DNA of 64,000 nt from a bacterium (lineage in GTDB: Bacteria; Bacillota; Clostridia; Lachnospirales; Lachnospiraceae). The stretch is from positions 147,431-211,430 of the forward strand of contig JAUNJY010000001.1 of assembly GCA_030535455.1 (NCBI GenBank), in the 5' to 3' direction. Below are positions 54,507 to 63,999 of this stretch, piece after piece. The notes under the pieces are model-generated. The model did not search any database, had not been told where the DNA came from, and saw only the letters and a program-made list of their open reading frames with translations. Position 1 is the first letter of the stretch. Each line of letters starts with the position of its first letter. The position numbers were made by a program, and so were the translations under genes.

Positions 54507-55049
54507 ATGTCACGTATAGGAAGAATGCCTATCGCTGTACCAGCAGGAGTTACTGTTGATATTGCAGAAAATAATCAAGTGACTGTAAAAGGACCAAAGG
54601 GAGAACTTTCTAGAGTTTTACCTGCGGAAATGAACATCGCTAAAGACGGTGATACAGTTGTTGTTACTAGACCAAACGATTTAAAGAAAATGAAATCTTT
54701 ACATGGTTTAACTAGAACACTTATCGCTAACATGATCACTGGTGTAACTGAAGGATACCAAAAAGTTCTTGAAATCAACGGTGTTGGTTACAGAGCTCAA
54801 AAACAAGGTAAAACATTAATTTTATCTTTAGGATATTCTCACCCAGTTGAAATGGAAGATCCTGCAGATCTTGAAGTTATCCTTGAAGGACAAAACAAGA
54901 TTACTGTTAAAGGTATAGATAAAGAAAAAGTAGGCCAATACGCTGCTGAAATCAGAGAAAAGAGAAGACCAGAACCTTACAAAGGTAAAGGTATCAAGTA
55001 TGCTGATGAGGTTATCAGACGTAAAGTTGGTAAAACTGGTAAGAAATAA
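54507..55049 (+). CDS. rplF: 50S ribosomal protein L6
   Basis: 180 residues, two repeated domains near the sarcin-ricin loop. [15 protein letters not shown] starts the protein, and [14 protein letters not shown]-type sequence (here [17 protein letters not shown]) ends it. TAGGAGGTG precedes the ATG, after the inverted-repeat element. Confidence 0.97.
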   Translation: MSRIGRMPIAVPAGVTVDIAENNQVTVKGPKGELSRVLPAEMNIAKDGDTVVVTRPNDLKKMKSLHGLTRTLIANMITGVTEGYQKVLEINGVGYRAQKQGKTLILSLGYSHPVEMEDPADLEVILEGQNKITVKGIDKEKVGQYAAEIREKRRPEPYKGKGIKYADEVIRRKVGKTGKK

Positions 55050-55067
55050 TTAAAGGAGTGAAACAAA

Positions 55068-55436
55068 ATGGTTAATAAACAATCAAGAAGTAAAATTCGT
55101 GTTAAAAAACACAGAAGATTACGTAGCCGTTTATCCGGTACTGCTACACATCCACGTTTAGCTGTTTTCAGAAGTAACAACCATATGTACGCTCAAATTA
55201 TTGACGACACAGTTGGTAATACCTTAGTAGCAGCTTCTACTCTTGATAAAGAAGTTAAGGCTGAATTAGAAAAAACTAACGACGTAGATGCAGCGGCTAA
55301 AGTAGGTGCTGTAATCGCTAAAAGAGCGTTAGATAAAGGTATCAAAACTGTTGTTTTCGATAGAGGCGGATACATTTATCAAGGAAAAGTTCAAGCATTA
55401 GCTGACGCAGCTAGAGAAGCTGGCTTAGAATTCTAA
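55068..55436 (+). CDS. rplR: 50S ribosomal protein L18
   Basis: 122 residues, 5S rRNA-binding. The basic N-terminus and [20 protein letters not shown] are typical. Starts 18 bases after rplF with AAAGGAGTG. Confidence 0.97.
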   Translation: MVNKQSRSKIRVKKHRRLRSRLSGTATHPRLAVFRSNNHMYAQIIDDTVGNTLVAASTLDKEVKAELEKTNDVDAAAKVGAVIAKRALDKGIKTVVFDRGGYIYQGKVQALADAAREAGLEF

Positions 55437-55453
55437 GAGAAGGAGGAAAACAG

Positions 55454-55963
55454 ATGAAACGTGAGATTATTGACACTAATTCTTTAGAATTAGAAGATAA
55501 AGTAGTATCAATCAAACGTGTTACTAAAGTAGTAAAAGGTGGTCGTAACTTCAGATTTACTGCATTAGTAGTAGTTGGTGATAAAAACGGACACGTTGGT
55601 GCAGGACTTGGTAAAGCTGCTGAAATCCCAGAAGCAATTCGTAAAGGGAAAGAAGATGCTATCAAAAAGTTAGTAACTGTTCCAATCGACGAAAACGGAA
55701 GTGTTCCACACGATTTCTTAGGAAAATTCGGTAGTGCACACGTATTATTAAAGAACTCTCAAGAAGGTACTGGTATCATCGCTGGTGGTCCTGCTCGTAA
55801 CGTATTAGAGTTAGCTGGATACAAAAATATCCGTACTAAATCTTTAGGTTCTAACAATAAGCAAAACGTTGTTCTTGCAACAATTGAAGGCTTAGCAAAT
55901 TTAAAAACTCCTGAAGAAGTTGCTAGACTTCGTGGCCTTTCTGTAGAAGAAATTTTAGGCTAA
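55454..55963 (+). CDS. rpsE: 30S ribosomal protein S5
   Basis: 169 residues. RNA-binding loop [20 protein letters not shown] and [20 protein letters not shown] are intact; S5 supports decoding accuracy and lies opposite S4. AAGGAGGAAA precedes the ATG. Confidence 0.97.
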   Translation: MKREIIDTNSLELEDKVVSIKRVTKVVKGGRNFRFTALVVVGDKNGHVGAGLGKAAEIPEAIRKGKEDAIKKLVTVPIDENGSVPHDFLGKFGSAHVLLKNSQEGTGIIAGGPARNVLELAGYKNIRTKSLGSNNKQNVVLATIEGLANLKTPEEVARLRGLSVEEILG

Positions 55964-56011
55964 TAGGAGTCATGGATCGAAAGATCCGCAAATAGTTTAG
56001 GAGGTGTCATC

Positions 56012-56194
56012 GTGGCAAATAAATTAAAAATTACTTTAGTTAAGTCTACAATCGGTGCCGTTCCAAAAAACAGAAAAACTGTTGAAGCTCTTGGTCTTCG
56101 CAAAGTAAACAAAACTGTTGAAATGCCAGACAATGCTGCTGTAAGAGGAATGGTTCAACAAGTTAGACATTTAGTTAAGGTTGAAGAAATCTAA
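56012..56194 (+). CDS. rpmD: 50S ribosomal protein L30
   Basis: 60 residues from GTG 56012 after TTAGGAGGTG. KITLVKSTIGAVPKNRKTV is the family signature. A dispensable protein in some bacteria. Confidence 0.96.
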   Translation: MANKLKITLVKSTIGAVPKNRKTVEALGLRKVNKTVEMPDNAAVRGMVQQVRHLVKVEEI

Positions 56195-56224
56195 TATATA
56201 ATAATAAGTAAGGAGGTGCGCAGG

Positions 56225-56665
56225 ATGAATTTATCACAATTAAGTCCAGCAGAAGGCTCTAAACACAGCGACAACTTTAGAAGAGGTCGTGGTCATGCTT
56301 CAGGTAATGGTAAAACAGCTGGTAAAGGTCATAAAGGTCAAAAAGCTCGTTCAGGAGCTCCTAGAGTAGGTTTTGAAGGTGGACAAATGCCTTTATACAG
56401 AAGATTACCTAAAAGAGGTTTTACAAACAGAAATACTCGTGAAATCGTTGGTATCAACGTTGACATGTTAAATAGATTCGAAGATGGCGCAGTAGTAACT
56501 GTTGAATCTTTAATCGAAATCGGTATTGTAAAAAACCCTAAAGATGGTGTTAAAATCCTTGGAAATGGAGAATTAACTAAGAAGCTTGATGTTAAGGTTA
56601 ATGCTTACAGTGCTGCTGCAGTAGAGAAAATCAAAGCTCTTGGTGGAAATGCTGAGGTGATGTAG
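56225..56665 (+). CDS. rplO: 50S ribosomal protein L15
   Basis: 146 residues from ATG 56225 with AAGGAGGTGCGC upstream; a GTG nine bases earlier overlaps that site. The Gly/Lys/Arg-rich N-terminal arm ([20 protein letters not shown]) threads into 23S rRNA. secY begins one base after its stop. Confidence 0.96.
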   Translation: MNLSQLSPAEGSKHSDNFRRGRGHASGNGKTAGKGHKGQKARSGAPRVGFEGGQMPLYRRLPKRGFTNRNTREIVGINVDMLNRFEDGAVVTVESLIEIGIVKNPKDGVKILGNGELTKKLDVKVNAYSAAAVEKIKALGGNAEVM

Positions 56666-56666
56666 T

Positions 56667-57992
56667 ATGTTAGAGACGGTCCGAAATGCGTTTAAAGTCA
56701 AAGAAATAAGAAACAAGCTTATGTTTACTTTTATAGCACTTCTCATAGTACGACTTGGATCTCAAATACCACTAAAAGGCGTTGATAAATCCGCTATTGC
56801 CCAATTATTGGGTAATAGCGATACCATCAACTTCTTCGATGCAATGACAGGAGGTTCTTTAATGAACTTCTCTATTTTTGCATTGGGAATCTCACCATAC
56901 ATTACTGCATCGATTATCATGCAGTTATTAACAATTTGTATTCCTAGCTTAGAGGAAATGCAAAAAGATGGTGAAGACGGCCGTAAAAAAATTACTAAGT
57001 ATACAAGATACATGAACATCGGATTATCTATAATCCAAGCAACAGCAATGGTTATTGGTTTCTCTCATTACGATGGGATCCAAATTGATAACGCAACTGG
57101 TTATATTGTAGCGATTACAGCACTTGTTGCTGGTTCTGCATTCTTAATGTGGTTAGGAGATCGTATCTCTGAACACGGTGTTGGTAATGGTATTTCTATT
57201 ATCTTAACGATTAATATTATTTACAAATTACCTCAAGATGCTAGAAACTTATGGACTCAGTTCGTAAGTAGTTCAAGCAATATGGTTAACAGCATTATCG
57301 CAATCGTAGTGATTGTTGGTTTAGTTGTTGGCTTAATCTTCTTTATCAACTTATTAAACGGTGGGGAAAGAAGAATTCCAGTACAATATGCTAAGAAAGT
57401 GCAAGGACGTAAAATGGTTGGAGGACAATCTTCTCATATTCCATTAAAGGTAAATACTGCAGGTGTTATTCCTGTAATCTTTGCTAGTTCCTTAATGCAA
57501 TTCCCAGTATTAATTGCTAGTTTCTTTGGTGTTCAGCCAGGCTCTGGTAGTCTTGGACAAAAGATCTTAAAATTACTTAGTCAAAATTACTGGTTTAAAA
57601 CATCAAGTTTAAGTGAATTTAAATATACATTAGGTTTAGTAATCTATATTGTATTACTAATCTTTTTTGCATATTTCTACACTACGATTACTTTCAATCC
57701 AATGGAAGTATCAAACAATATGAAAAAACAAGGTGGCTTTGTTCCAGGTATTCGTCCTGGTAAGCCAACAACTGACTTCTTAACTAGAATTCTTAATTCT
57801 ATTGTATTAATTGGTGCAGTTGGTCTTGCAATCATTGCCATTATTCCGATCGTATGTTCTGGAATATTTGGTGCATCTGTTAACTTTGGTGGAACTTCAC
57901 TTATCATTATCGCTGGTGTTGTTCTTGAGACGATCAAACAAGTGGAATCACAAATGTTAGTTCGTCATTACAAGGGCTTCCTCAACGAATAA
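56667..57992 (+). CDS. secY: Preprotein translocase subunit SecY
   Basis: 441 residues with about ten transmembrane helices, the protein-conducting channel. SQIPLKGVD in the first segment, GERRIPVQYAKK in the cytoplasmic loop before helix 7, and TFNPMEVSNNMKKQGGFVPGIRPG are hallmarks. Its ribosome site GCTGAGGTGATG lies in the end of rplO. Confidence 0.97.
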   Translation: MLETVRNAFKVKEIRNKLMFTFIALLIVRLGSQIPLKGVDKSAIAQLLGNSDTINFFDAMTGGSLMNFSIFALGISPYITASIIMQLLTICIPSLEEMQKDGEDGRKKITKYTRYMNIGLSIIQATAMVIGFSHYDGIQIDNATGYIVAITALVAGSAFLMWLGDRISEHGVGNGISIILTINIIYKLPQDARNLWTQFVSSSSNMVNSIIAIVVIVGLVVGLIFFINLLNGGERRIPVQYAKKVQGRKMVGGQSSHIPLKVNTAGVIPVIFASSLMQFPVLIASFFGVQPGSGSLGQKILKLLSQNYWFKTSSLSEFKYTLGLVIYIVLLIFFAYFYTTITFNPMEVSNNMKKQGGFVPGIRPGKPTTDFLTRILNSIVLIGAVGLAIIAIIPIVCSGIFGASVNFGGTSLIIIAGVVLETIKQVESQMLVRHYKGFLNE

Positions 57993-58051
57993 ATTTAAAT
58001 ATAGTAGCAATTTGTTTGTATACAGATAATGCGTTACAAGATATTTACATA

Positions 58052-58095
58052 AGAAGACCATCGCTTAATCTAAGCGATGGGTTCTTGTGTTTATA
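58052..58095 (+). terminator. Imperfect terminator-like hairpin after secY
   Basis: Stem with CCATCGCTTA / TAAGCGATGG at its core and flanking AAGAA/TTCTT, loop ATC. Only a broken T-tract follows, so partial termination is likely before adk. Confidence 0.55.
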
Positions 58096-58132
58096 AATAT
58101 AAGTAATAGTGCTGGAACTGTATAAGGTTAAG

Positions 58133-58233
58133 TGAGTAGTGAAAAGTGAATTTACAATATGATGAATATTTATCATATTTCAGACAATAATCTAAAGAAG
58201 TGGATTAACGAGCTGTTCACCTTTCACTATTCA
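58133..58233. repeat. MITE-like imperfect inverted repeat between secY and adk
   Basis: 19-base terminal arms (58133-58151 and 58215-58233) match at 16 of 19 positions when one is reverse-complemented (core AGTGAAAAGTGAA against TTCACCTTTCACT). Inside is the stem AATATGAT/ATCATATT (about 58157-58180). The GTGAA-rich ends resemble the rpsH-rplF element. No coding capacity. Confidence 0.5.
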
Positions 58234-58281
58234 TTTTTCACATAATACATCCCTTACACTATTTTAGATGGAGGATTAGAA

Positions 58282-58926
58282 ATGAAAATTGTTATGCTAG
58301 GTGCTCCTGGAGCAGGAAAAGGTACTCAAGCCAAAAAGATTGCTGAAAAATATCAATTACCTCACATCTCAACAGGCGATATTTTCAGAGCAAATATCAA
58401 AAACGGCACTGAGTTAGGCCAAAAAGCGAAGACTTACATGGATCAAGGATTATTAGTTCCTGATGAATTAGTAGTAGATTTAGTAGTAGATCGTTTAAAA
58501 CAAGAAGATTGTAAAAATGGTTATATCTTAGATGGTTTCCCACGTACGATCCCTCAAGCAGAAGCATTAGATGCTGCTCTTAAGGCAATTGATGAAAAAA
58601 TGGATTATGCAATTAATGTAGAAGTTCCAGATGAAAACATCATTAATCGTATGTCAGGCCGCCGTGCTTGTGTTTCTTGTGGAGCAACATATCATTTACA
58701 ATTCAACCCTACTAAAACAGAAGGCGTTTGTGATGCTTGTGGTTCTGAACTTATCCTTAGAGATGATGATAAGGCAGAAACAGTTAAAAAACGTCTAGAT
58801 GTATATCATGATCAAACACAACCATTAATTGACTATTATAAAAACGCTGGTATTTTAGTTGATGTTGATGGTACAGTAGATATGAATGACGTATTTAATG
58901 CTATCGTTCAAATTCTTGGCGAATAG
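58282..58926 (+). CDS. adk: Adenylate kinase
   Basis: 214 residues. ATP + AMP = 2 ADP. P-loop [10 protein letters not shown] (7-16), AMP-binding [16 protein letters not shown], and a zinc-type LID with C130, C133, C150 and C153. ATGGAGGAT precedes the ATG. Placement between secY and map is the classic spc-alpha junction. Confidence 0.98.
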   Translation: MKIVMLGAPGAGKGTQAKKIAEKYQLPHISTGDIFRANIKNGTELGQKAKTYMDQGLLVPDELVVDLVVDRLKQEDCKNGYILDGFPRTIPQAEALDAALKAIDEKMDYAINVEVPDENIINRMSGRRACVSCGATYHLQFNPTKTEGVCDACGSELILRDDDKAETVKKRLDVYHDQTQPLIDYYKNAGILVDVDGTVDMNDVFNAIVQILGE

Positions 58927-58943
58927 TAAGTGGGAGACGATCA

Positions 58944-59699
58944 ATGTCAGTGACAATCAAATCGAATCATGAAATTGAGTTAATGCGTGAGGCAGGAAGA
59001 ATCCTTGCAATCGTGCATGATGAAATTGAAAAAAATATCCGTCCAGGAATTACCACTTACGAAATCGATAAAATAGGTTATGATGTTATCAAGAGCTATG
59101 ATTGCATTCCATCATTTTTGGATTATCATGGCTACCCAGCTTCCATCTGTGTATCAGTCAATGATGAAGTTGTTCACGGTATTCCATCTAAGAATAGAAT
59201 TATCCGTGAAGGAGACATTGTAAGTGTCGACGCCGGCGTTATTTACAAAGGATATCATTCTGATGCTGCAAGAACACATGCAGTAGGAGAAATTACACCT
59301 GAGGCAAGACGCTTAATTGATGCCACAAAGCAAAGTTTCTTTGAAGGGATCAAGTTTGCGAAAGCGGGAAATCATTTACATGATATCTCAGCAGCCATCG
59401 AGGATTATGTAGTAGCTCAAGGTTATACAGTTGTACGCGATTTAGTAGGACATGGCATAGGTAGAGCTTTACATGAAGAACCTGAAATTCCTAACTTCAG
59501 AGTAAGAAGAAAAGGAATTAAATTAGTACCAGGCATGACGTTAGCCATTGAACCAATGGTGAATGTAGGACGCCCAGACGTTGCATGGTTGGATGATGAA
59601 TGGACTGTCGTAACACATGACGGATCTTTATCGGCTCACTATGAAAACACCGTTCTGATTACTGATGGCGAACCAGAAATTTTAAGCTATCATAAATAA
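58944..59699 (+). CDS. map: Methionine aminopeptidase, type I
   Basis: 251 residues. It removes the N-terminal Met from new proteins using two metal ions; ligands appear in VDAGVIYKGYHSDAAR, GHGIGRALHEEPEIPN and AIEPMVNVG. No N-terminal extension with zinc fingers. It starts 18 bases after adk with GGGAGACG as its ribosome site. Confidence 0.97.
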   Translation: MSVTIKSNHEIELMREAGRILAIVHDEIEKNIRPGITTYEIDKIGYDVIKSYDCIPSFLDYHGYPASICVSVNDEVVHGIPSKNRIIREGDIVSVDAGVIYKGYHSDAARTHAVGEITPEARRLIDATKQSFFEGIKFAKAGNHLHDISAAIEDYVVAQGYTVVRDLVGHGIGRALHEEPEIPNFRVRRKGIKLVPGMTLAIEPMVNVGRPDVAWLDDEWTVVTHDGSLSAHYENTVLITDGEPEILSYHK

Positions 59700-59717
59700 A
59701 CAGGTAAGGAAGAATAC

Positions 59718-59996
59718 ATGAATAATATTATGGTTGGGACTATTGTTAAATCAATAGCTGGACATGATCAAAATAATTTATTTGTAATAGTTAATGTCGA
59801 AAATGAATATGTTTATTTAGTAGATGGAAAAACGCGTCTGTTAAGCAAGCCGAAGAAAAAGAAGCTGAAGCATATTCAAGTTATAAGTAGTGTAAACAAA
59901 ACTTTTGTGGATCAATGGAGTAGTAACCTATTGTTAGATTCACATGTCAAAAAATTAATTCGTAAAGAATTAAAAAAATTAAATGATGTCCATTAA
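59718..59996 (+). CDS. KOW-domain RNA-binding protein (L14e-like)
   Basis: 92 residues. A KOW-type segment (VGTIVKSIAGHDQNNLFVIV, residues about 6-25) is followed by a basic patch (KPKKKKLKH) and a helical C-terminus. A similar small gene sits between map and infA in Bacillus and Clostridia; it is expected to bind rRNA, but the exact role is not established. Confidence 0.85.
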   Translation: MNNIMVGTIVKSIAGHDQNNLFVIVNVENEYVYLVDGKTRLLSKPKKKKLKHIQVISSVNKTFVDQWSSNLLLDSHVKKLIRKELKKLNDVH

Positions 59997-60026
59997 TAAA
60001 AAGTTATGATTTAGGAGGTTAGTAAA

Positions 60027-60245
60027 ATGTCTAAAGCTGACGTATTAGAAGTAGAAGGTACTGTTATTGAAAAATTACCTAATGCAATGTTTCAAGTAGA
60101 ACTTGAAAACGGCCACAAAGTGCTTGCGCATATCAGTGGTAAATTAAGAATGAACTTTATTCGTATTTTACCTGGAGATAAAGTTACAATCGAACTTTCT
60201 CCTTATGATTTAACAAAAGGTAGAATTATTTGGCGTGACAAGTAA
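60027..60245 (+). CDS. infA: Translation initiation factor IF-1
   Basis: 72 residues, single OB fold ([42 protein letters not shown]). It binds the ribosomal A site during initiation. TTAGGAGG precedes the ATG. A strong promoter for the downstream genes starts nine bases after its stop. Confidence 0.98.
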   Translation: MSKADVLEVEGTVIEKLPNAMFQVELENGHKVLAHISGKLRMNFIRILPGDKVTIELSPYDLTKGRIIWRDK

Positions 60246-60253
60246 AATTTCGC

Positions 60254-60282
60254 TTGCATTATGAAACTTTTTTTGATATAAT
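60254..60282 (+). promoter_or_regulatory. Internal promoter before rpmJ (alpha operon promoter)
   Basis: -35 TTGCAT (60254-60259), 17-base spacer, -10 TATAAT (60277-60282), close to the spacing and sequence of the rpsJ promoter. Confidence 0.85.
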
Positions 60283-60315
60283 AGCAAGTGGACTTTTTGA
60301 AAGGAGAGATTTACT

Positions 60316-60429
60316 GTGAAAGTAAGATCATCAGTCAAACCGATTTGCGAAAAATGCAAAATCATTAAAAGAAAAGGATCTGTCAGAGTAATCTGCGAAA
60401 ATCCAAAACACAAACAAAGACAAGGCTAA
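60316..60429 (+). CDS. rpmJ: 50S ribosomal protein L36
   Basis: 37 residues from GTG 60316 with AAAGGAGAG upstream. Zinc ribbon C-x2-C-x12-C-x4-H: CEKC, VICEN and KHKQ. Begins [10 protein letters not shown], the standard short bacterial form. Confidence 0.97.
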   Translation: MKVRSSVKPICEKCKIIKRKGSVRVICENPKHKQRQG

Positions 60430-60846
60430 TAACAATTCACAGGCTGTGATATTGTTTTAAGTGTCTGAGGCACCTTATATTAATAAGAAGTTTTTCTTTC
60501 AAAGCCTTCTTATTCGGTAAGAAATGTTCAGGCCATATATATTAATAGCCAGTCTTGCTTTCTGTGTTACAATATGTCGTAATGGCGAGCACATGAGTAT
60601 TCATGTTGCTTTGAAGTTTAAGTATGAAACGCTTATTCTTCTCATTGTGATATTATGGATATGCTCAATAAAAGAGTATATTTTAGAGGTAGAATACTGC
60701 CTTCTAGTGCCTTCCGCTGAAGGAACGCATCATAATTTAAAGCGGCTGCCCGCATGAAACACCTGGTTGTGTTGTCATGCAATTAAATTTAAAAGTTTCA
60801 ATTAAAACGATTTAATAATCGATATTTTTATGGAGGTGTAATACAC
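60430..60846 (+). ncRNA. Long, probably structured untranslated segment between rpmJ and rpsM
   Basis: 417 bases without a convincing gene, unusual inside the alpha operon. Visible structures: AATAAGAAG/CTTCTTATT (about 60480-60514), and GCATGA-AACAC / GTGTT-TCATGC (60752-60780). A 77-codon frame at 60524-60757 lacks a good ribosome site. In E. coli the rpsM leader binds S4; the position makes an S4-responsive leader possible, but no known fold was recognised. Confidence 0.45.
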
Positions 60847-61215
60847 ATGGCTCGTATCAGTGGTGTAGATTTACCAAGAGAAAAACGTGTAGAAATCGGA
60901 CTTACTTACATTTATGGTATCGGTAGAGTAAGTTCAAACCGTATTCTTGCTGCAGCTAACGTTAACCCTGACACTCGTGTTAGAGATTTAACTGACGAAG
61001 AAGTATCAAGAATTCGTGACATTATTGACGAAACAACAACTGTTGAAGGTGATTTACGTAGAGAAATCGCTCTTAATATTAAGAGATTACAAGAGATTGG
61101 TTGCTACAGAGGAATTCGTCATAGAAAAGGACTTCCAGTTCGTGGTCAAAAGACTAAGACAAACGCTAGAACAAGAAAAGGTCCGAAACGTACAGTAGCG
61201 AACAAGAAGAAATAA
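60847..61215 (+). CDS. rpsM: 30S ribosomal protein S13
   Basis: 122 residues, in the head contacting P-site tRNA and the 50S bridge. [19 protein letters not shown] and the C-terminal [17 protein letters not shown] are typical. ATGGAGGTG precedes the ATG. Confidence 0.97.
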   Translation: MARISGVDLPREKRVEIGLTYIYGIGRVSSNRILAAANVNPDTRVRDLTDEEVSRIRDIIDETTTVEGDLRREIALNIKRLQEIGCYRGIRHRKGLPVRGQKTKTNARTRKGPKRTVANKKK

Positions 61216-61233
61216 TATTAGGAGGGTTTGTTA

Positions 61234-61629
61234 ATGGCTAAGAAAGTTACAAAAAAAGTGACTAAAAGACGTGTGAAAAAGAACGTAGACCGCGGACAAG
61301 CACACATTCAGTCATCTTTTAATAATACAATTGTTACGCTTACAGATGCAGAAGGTAATGCTCTTTCTTGGGCAAGCGCAGGTGGATTAGGATTTAGAGG
61401 ATCCAAAAAATCTACTCCTTACGCAGCTCAAATGGCAGCTGAAACTGCAGCTAAAGCAGCAATCATTCACGGTTTAAAATCAGTAGAAGTTATGGTAAAA
61501 GGTCCTGGATCAGGTCGTGAAGCAGCAATTCGTGCTCTTCAAGCTTGTGGTATCGAAGTAACAAGCATCAAAGATGTAACTCCAGTTCCACACAATGGAT
61601 GTAGACCACCAAAACGTAGAAGAGTCTAA
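61234..61629 (+). CDS. rpsK: 30S ribosomal protein S11
   Basis: 131 residues from ATG 61234 with TAGGAGGG upstream; a TTG at 61228 is too close to that site. Platform protein near the mRNA exit. [13 protein letters not shown] and [13 protein letters not shown] are conserved. Confidence 0.97.
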   Translation: MAKKVTKKVTKRRVKKNVDRGQAHIQSSFNNTIVTLTDAEGNALSWASAGGLGFRGSKKSTPYAAQMAAETAAKAAIIHGLKSVEVMVKGPGSGREAAIRALQACGIEVTSIKDVTPVPHNGCRPPKRRRV

Positions 61630-61644
61630 TTAGGAGGTATAACA

Positions 61645-62241
61645 ATGGCAAGAGACATGAGTCCTGTTCTTAAAAGATGTAGATCACTTGGTTTAGATCC
61701 TGTATTTATGGGATTATCCAAACAATCTAACAGACAATCTGCAAGAGCTGGTAAGAAAACAAGCGAATACGGATTACAATTAAGAGAAAAACAAAAAGCA
61801 AAATTTATCTATGGTGTTTTAGAAAAACCTTTCAGAAATATGTTTGCTAAAGCTAAGAAAATCAAAACTGGAACAACTGGTGAAAACCTTATGATCCTTC
61901 TTGAACTTAGATTAGATAACGTTATTTACAGAATGGGTTATGCTAGAACAAGAAAAGAAGCTAGACAGATCGTAGATCACAAACATGTTTTAGTTAACGG
62001 TAAATTAGTTAACATCCCTAGCTACTCAGTAAAAGCTGGCGATGTTATTGAAATTAAAGAAAAATTCAAGAGCGCTCAAAGATACAAAGATATCTTAGAA
62101 GTAACTGATGCTAAATTAGTTCCTGCTTGGTTAGAAGCTGATCATGAAAACCTTTCTGGTACAGTTAAAGAATTACCAACTAGAGATCAAATTGATGTTC
62201 CAGTTAACGAAGTGCTTATCGTTGAGTTGTATTCTAAATAA
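61645..62241 (+). CDS. rpsD: 30S ribosomal protein S4
   Basis: 198 residues. Only one Cys in the N-terminal part, so it is the zinc-free form. S4 RNA-binding fold (about 88-150; LELRLDNVIYRMG, ARQIVDHKHVLVNGK). It nucleates 30S assembly and is an autoregulator in several bacteria. It lies within the alpha operon next to rpoA, unlike in Bacillus where rpsD is elsewhere. Confidence 0.97.
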   Translation: MARDMSPVLKRCRSLGLDPVFMGLSKQSNRQSARAGKKTSEYGLQLREKQKAKFIYGVLEKPFRNMFAKAKKIKTGTTGENLMILLELRLDNVIYRMGYARTRKEARQIVDHKHVLVNGKLVNIPSYSVKAGDVIEIKEKFKSAQRYKDILEVTDAKLVPAWLEADHENLSGTVKELPTRDQIDVPVNEVLIVELYSK

Positions 62242-62254
62242 TAGGCATATAACC

Positions 62255-62347
62255 TCCCGCTGGCAGCATTTGTTGTCAGCCTGGAGAGTATATATCAGGG
62301 TAGATATGTATCATACTCCGATATATATGCTGTATTATTGATACCCT
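62255..62347 (+). promoter_or_regulatory. Structured gap between rpsD and rpoA
   Basis: GCTGGCAGC/GTTGTCAGC (about 62260-62281, with G-U pairs) and a longer-range AGGGTA / TACCCT pairing (62297-62302, 62342-62347) enclosing AT-rich repeats of GATAT. Possibly a leader RNA for rpoA-rplQ or an S4 target; no family is recognised. Confidence 0.4.
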
Positions 62348-62385
62348 CAATTAATTATAATTTAATTTAAAAGGAGGGTCCTTTC

Positions 62386-63345
62386 GTGTTTGATTTCGAA
62401 AAACCAAAAATTGAGATTGCAGAAATATCTGAAGATAAGAAGTTTGGTCGTTTTGTAGTAGAACCTCTTGAAAGAGGTTATGGTACAACTTTAGGTAATT
62501 CTTTAAGAAGAATCATGCTTTCCTCTTTACCAGGTGCTGCAGTTAGTCAAATTAAGATTGACGGTGTCGTACATGAGTTTAGCTCTATTCCTGGTGTTAA
62601 GGAAGATGTTACTGAAATCATTATGAATATCAAAAGTTTGGCTATCAAAAACAACAGTGAAACTAATGAACCTAAGACAGCATATATAGAATTCGAAGGT
62701 GAAGGAGTTGTAACTGCTCGCGATATTCAAGCTGGACCAGATATCGAAATTTTAAATCCTGACACTGTAATCGCTACATTAAGTGGTGGTTCTGATTGTA
62801 AACTTTACATGGAGCTTACTATCACTAAAGGTAGAGGTTATATTAGTGCGGATAAAAATAAAAATGAAGATTCATTAATTGGTGTTATTCCAATTGATTC
62901 TATCTATACACCAGTTGAACGTGTGAATCTTGCAGTTGAAAATACTCGTGTAGGTCAAATCACAGATTATGATAAACTTACATTAGATGTATGGACAAAT
63001 GGAACTCTCGCTCCTGACGAAGCAGTATCTTTAGCTGCTAAAGTCTTAAGCGAACATTTAAATTCCTTTATCGATCTTTCTGAAAGTGCTAAAACTGTAG
63101 ACGTTATGGTAGAAAAAGAAGATAATGAAAAAGAAAAAGTTCTTGAAATGAGCATTGATGAGTTAGAACTTTCAGTTCGTTCTTATAACTGCTTAAAGAG
63201 AGCTGGTATCAATACTGTAGAGGAATTGACTAACAGAACTTCTGAAGATATGATGAAAGTTCGTAACCTCGGACGTAAATCATTAGAAGAAGTACTTGCT
63301 AAGCTAAAAGAACTTGGATTATCCTTGAATCTAAGTGATGAATAA
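62386..63345 (+). CDS. rpoA: RNA polymerase alpha subunit
   Basis: 319 residues from GTG 62386 ([14 protein letters not shown]) with AAAGGAGGG upstream. N-terminal domain (1-230) dimerises and assembles the polymerase ([16 protein letters not shown]); C-terminal domain (about 245-319) binds UP elements and activators ([27 protein letters not shown]). Confidence 0.98.
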   Translation: MFDFEKPKIEIAEISEDKKFGRFVVEPLERGYGTTLGNSLRRIMLSSLPGAAVSQIKIDGVVHEFSSIPGVKEDVTEIIMNIKSLAIKNNSETNEPKTAYIEFEGEGVVTARDIQAGPDIEILNPDTVIATLSGGSDCKLYMELTITKGRGYISADKNKNEDSLIGVIPIDSIYTPVERVNLAVENTRVGQITDYDKLTLDVWTNGTLAPDEAVSLAAKVLSEHLNSFIDLSESAKTVDVMVEKEDNEKEKVLEMSIDELELSVRSYNCLKRAGINTVEELTNRTSEDMMKVRNLGRKSLEEVLAKLKELGLSLNLSDE

Positions 63346-63363
63346 TTAAGGAGGTAAGCTAAA

Positions 63364-63900
63364 ATGGCAGGCTATAGAAAACTTGGAAGAACTTCCAGCC
63401 AAAGAAAAGCTTTATTAAGAAACCAAGTAACTAACCTTTTATATCATGGTAAAATCGTTACTACTGAAGCTAAAGCTAAAGAAATCCGTAGAATCGCTGA
63501 GCACATGATTACATTAGCTGTAAGAGAAAAAGATAATTTCGAAACTGTTACAGTTACTGCTAAAGTTGCTCGTAAAGATAAAGATGGTAAAAGAGTTAAA
63601 GAGGTTGTTGACGGTAAGAAAGTAACTGTTTATGATGAAGTTCAAAAAGAAATCAAAAAAGACAGTGCTTCCAGATTACACGCTAGAAGACAAATGCTTA
63701 AAGTTCTTTACCCAGTTAAAGAAGTTCCAGCTGAAGCAGCTGGTAAAAAAGCGAACACTAAATCTGTAGATATGACTGATAAGTTATTCACAGAAATCGC
63801 TCCTAAGTATGCTGACCGTAAAGGTGGTTACACTCGTATCGTTAAGATCGGACCACGTAAAGGTGATGCAGCTATGGAAGTTCTTATTGAATTAGTTTAA
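63364..63900 (+). CDS. rplQ: 50S ribosomal protein L17 with internal expansion
   Basis: 178 residues, against about 112-130 in most bacteria. The L17 core is split: residues 1-58 ([34 protein letters not shown]) and about 138-178 ([19 protein letters not shown]). Between them lie about 60 extra, mostly charged residues (Lys/Val/Asp-rich, [24 protein letters not shown]). The frame is open and composition matches neighbours, so it is a lineage-type insertion rather than an error. Last gene of the alpha operon. Confidence 0.94.
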   Translation: MAGYRKLGRTSSQRKALLRNQVTNLLYHGKIVTTEAKAKEIRRIAEHMITLAVREKDNFETVTVTAKVARKDKDGKRVKEVVDGKKVTVYDEVQKEIKKDSASRLHARRQMLKVLYPVKEVPAEAAGKKANTKSVDMTDKLFTEIAPKYADRKGGYTRIVKIGPRKGDAAMEVLIELV

Positions 63901-63922
63901 TAACAACTTATATAGAGTGAAA

Positions 63923-63950
63923 AGCCCTAGACTTAATGTCTAGGGCTCAG
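63923..63950. terminator. Hairpin after rplQ
   Basis: Perfect ten-base arms AGCCCTAGAC / GTCTAGGGCT with loop TTAAT. No T-run on the plus strand; on the minus strand it is followed by TTTTC, so it may terminate an oppositely oriented gene beyond the window. Confidence 0.6.
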
Positions 63951-63957
63951 ACCGTAG

Positions 63958-63999
63958 ACAAAATGGTTCTAGGATTAAAAAATCCTAGAACCATTTTGT
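63958..63999. terminator. Second perfect hairpin at the window end
   Basis: 19-base perfect arms (63958-63976, 63981-63999; core TGGTTCTAGGATT) with loop AAAA. Very stable. Continuation and any T-tract lie outside the window, so terminator or repeat element is undecided. Confidence 0.55.

Noticed and set aside
60524-60757. 77-codon plus-strand frame between rpmJ and rpsM
   Set aside because: Only a weak GGTAAG-like site before the ATG, odd composition with many Cys and Ile, and no recognisable domain; more likely part of an untranslated leader.
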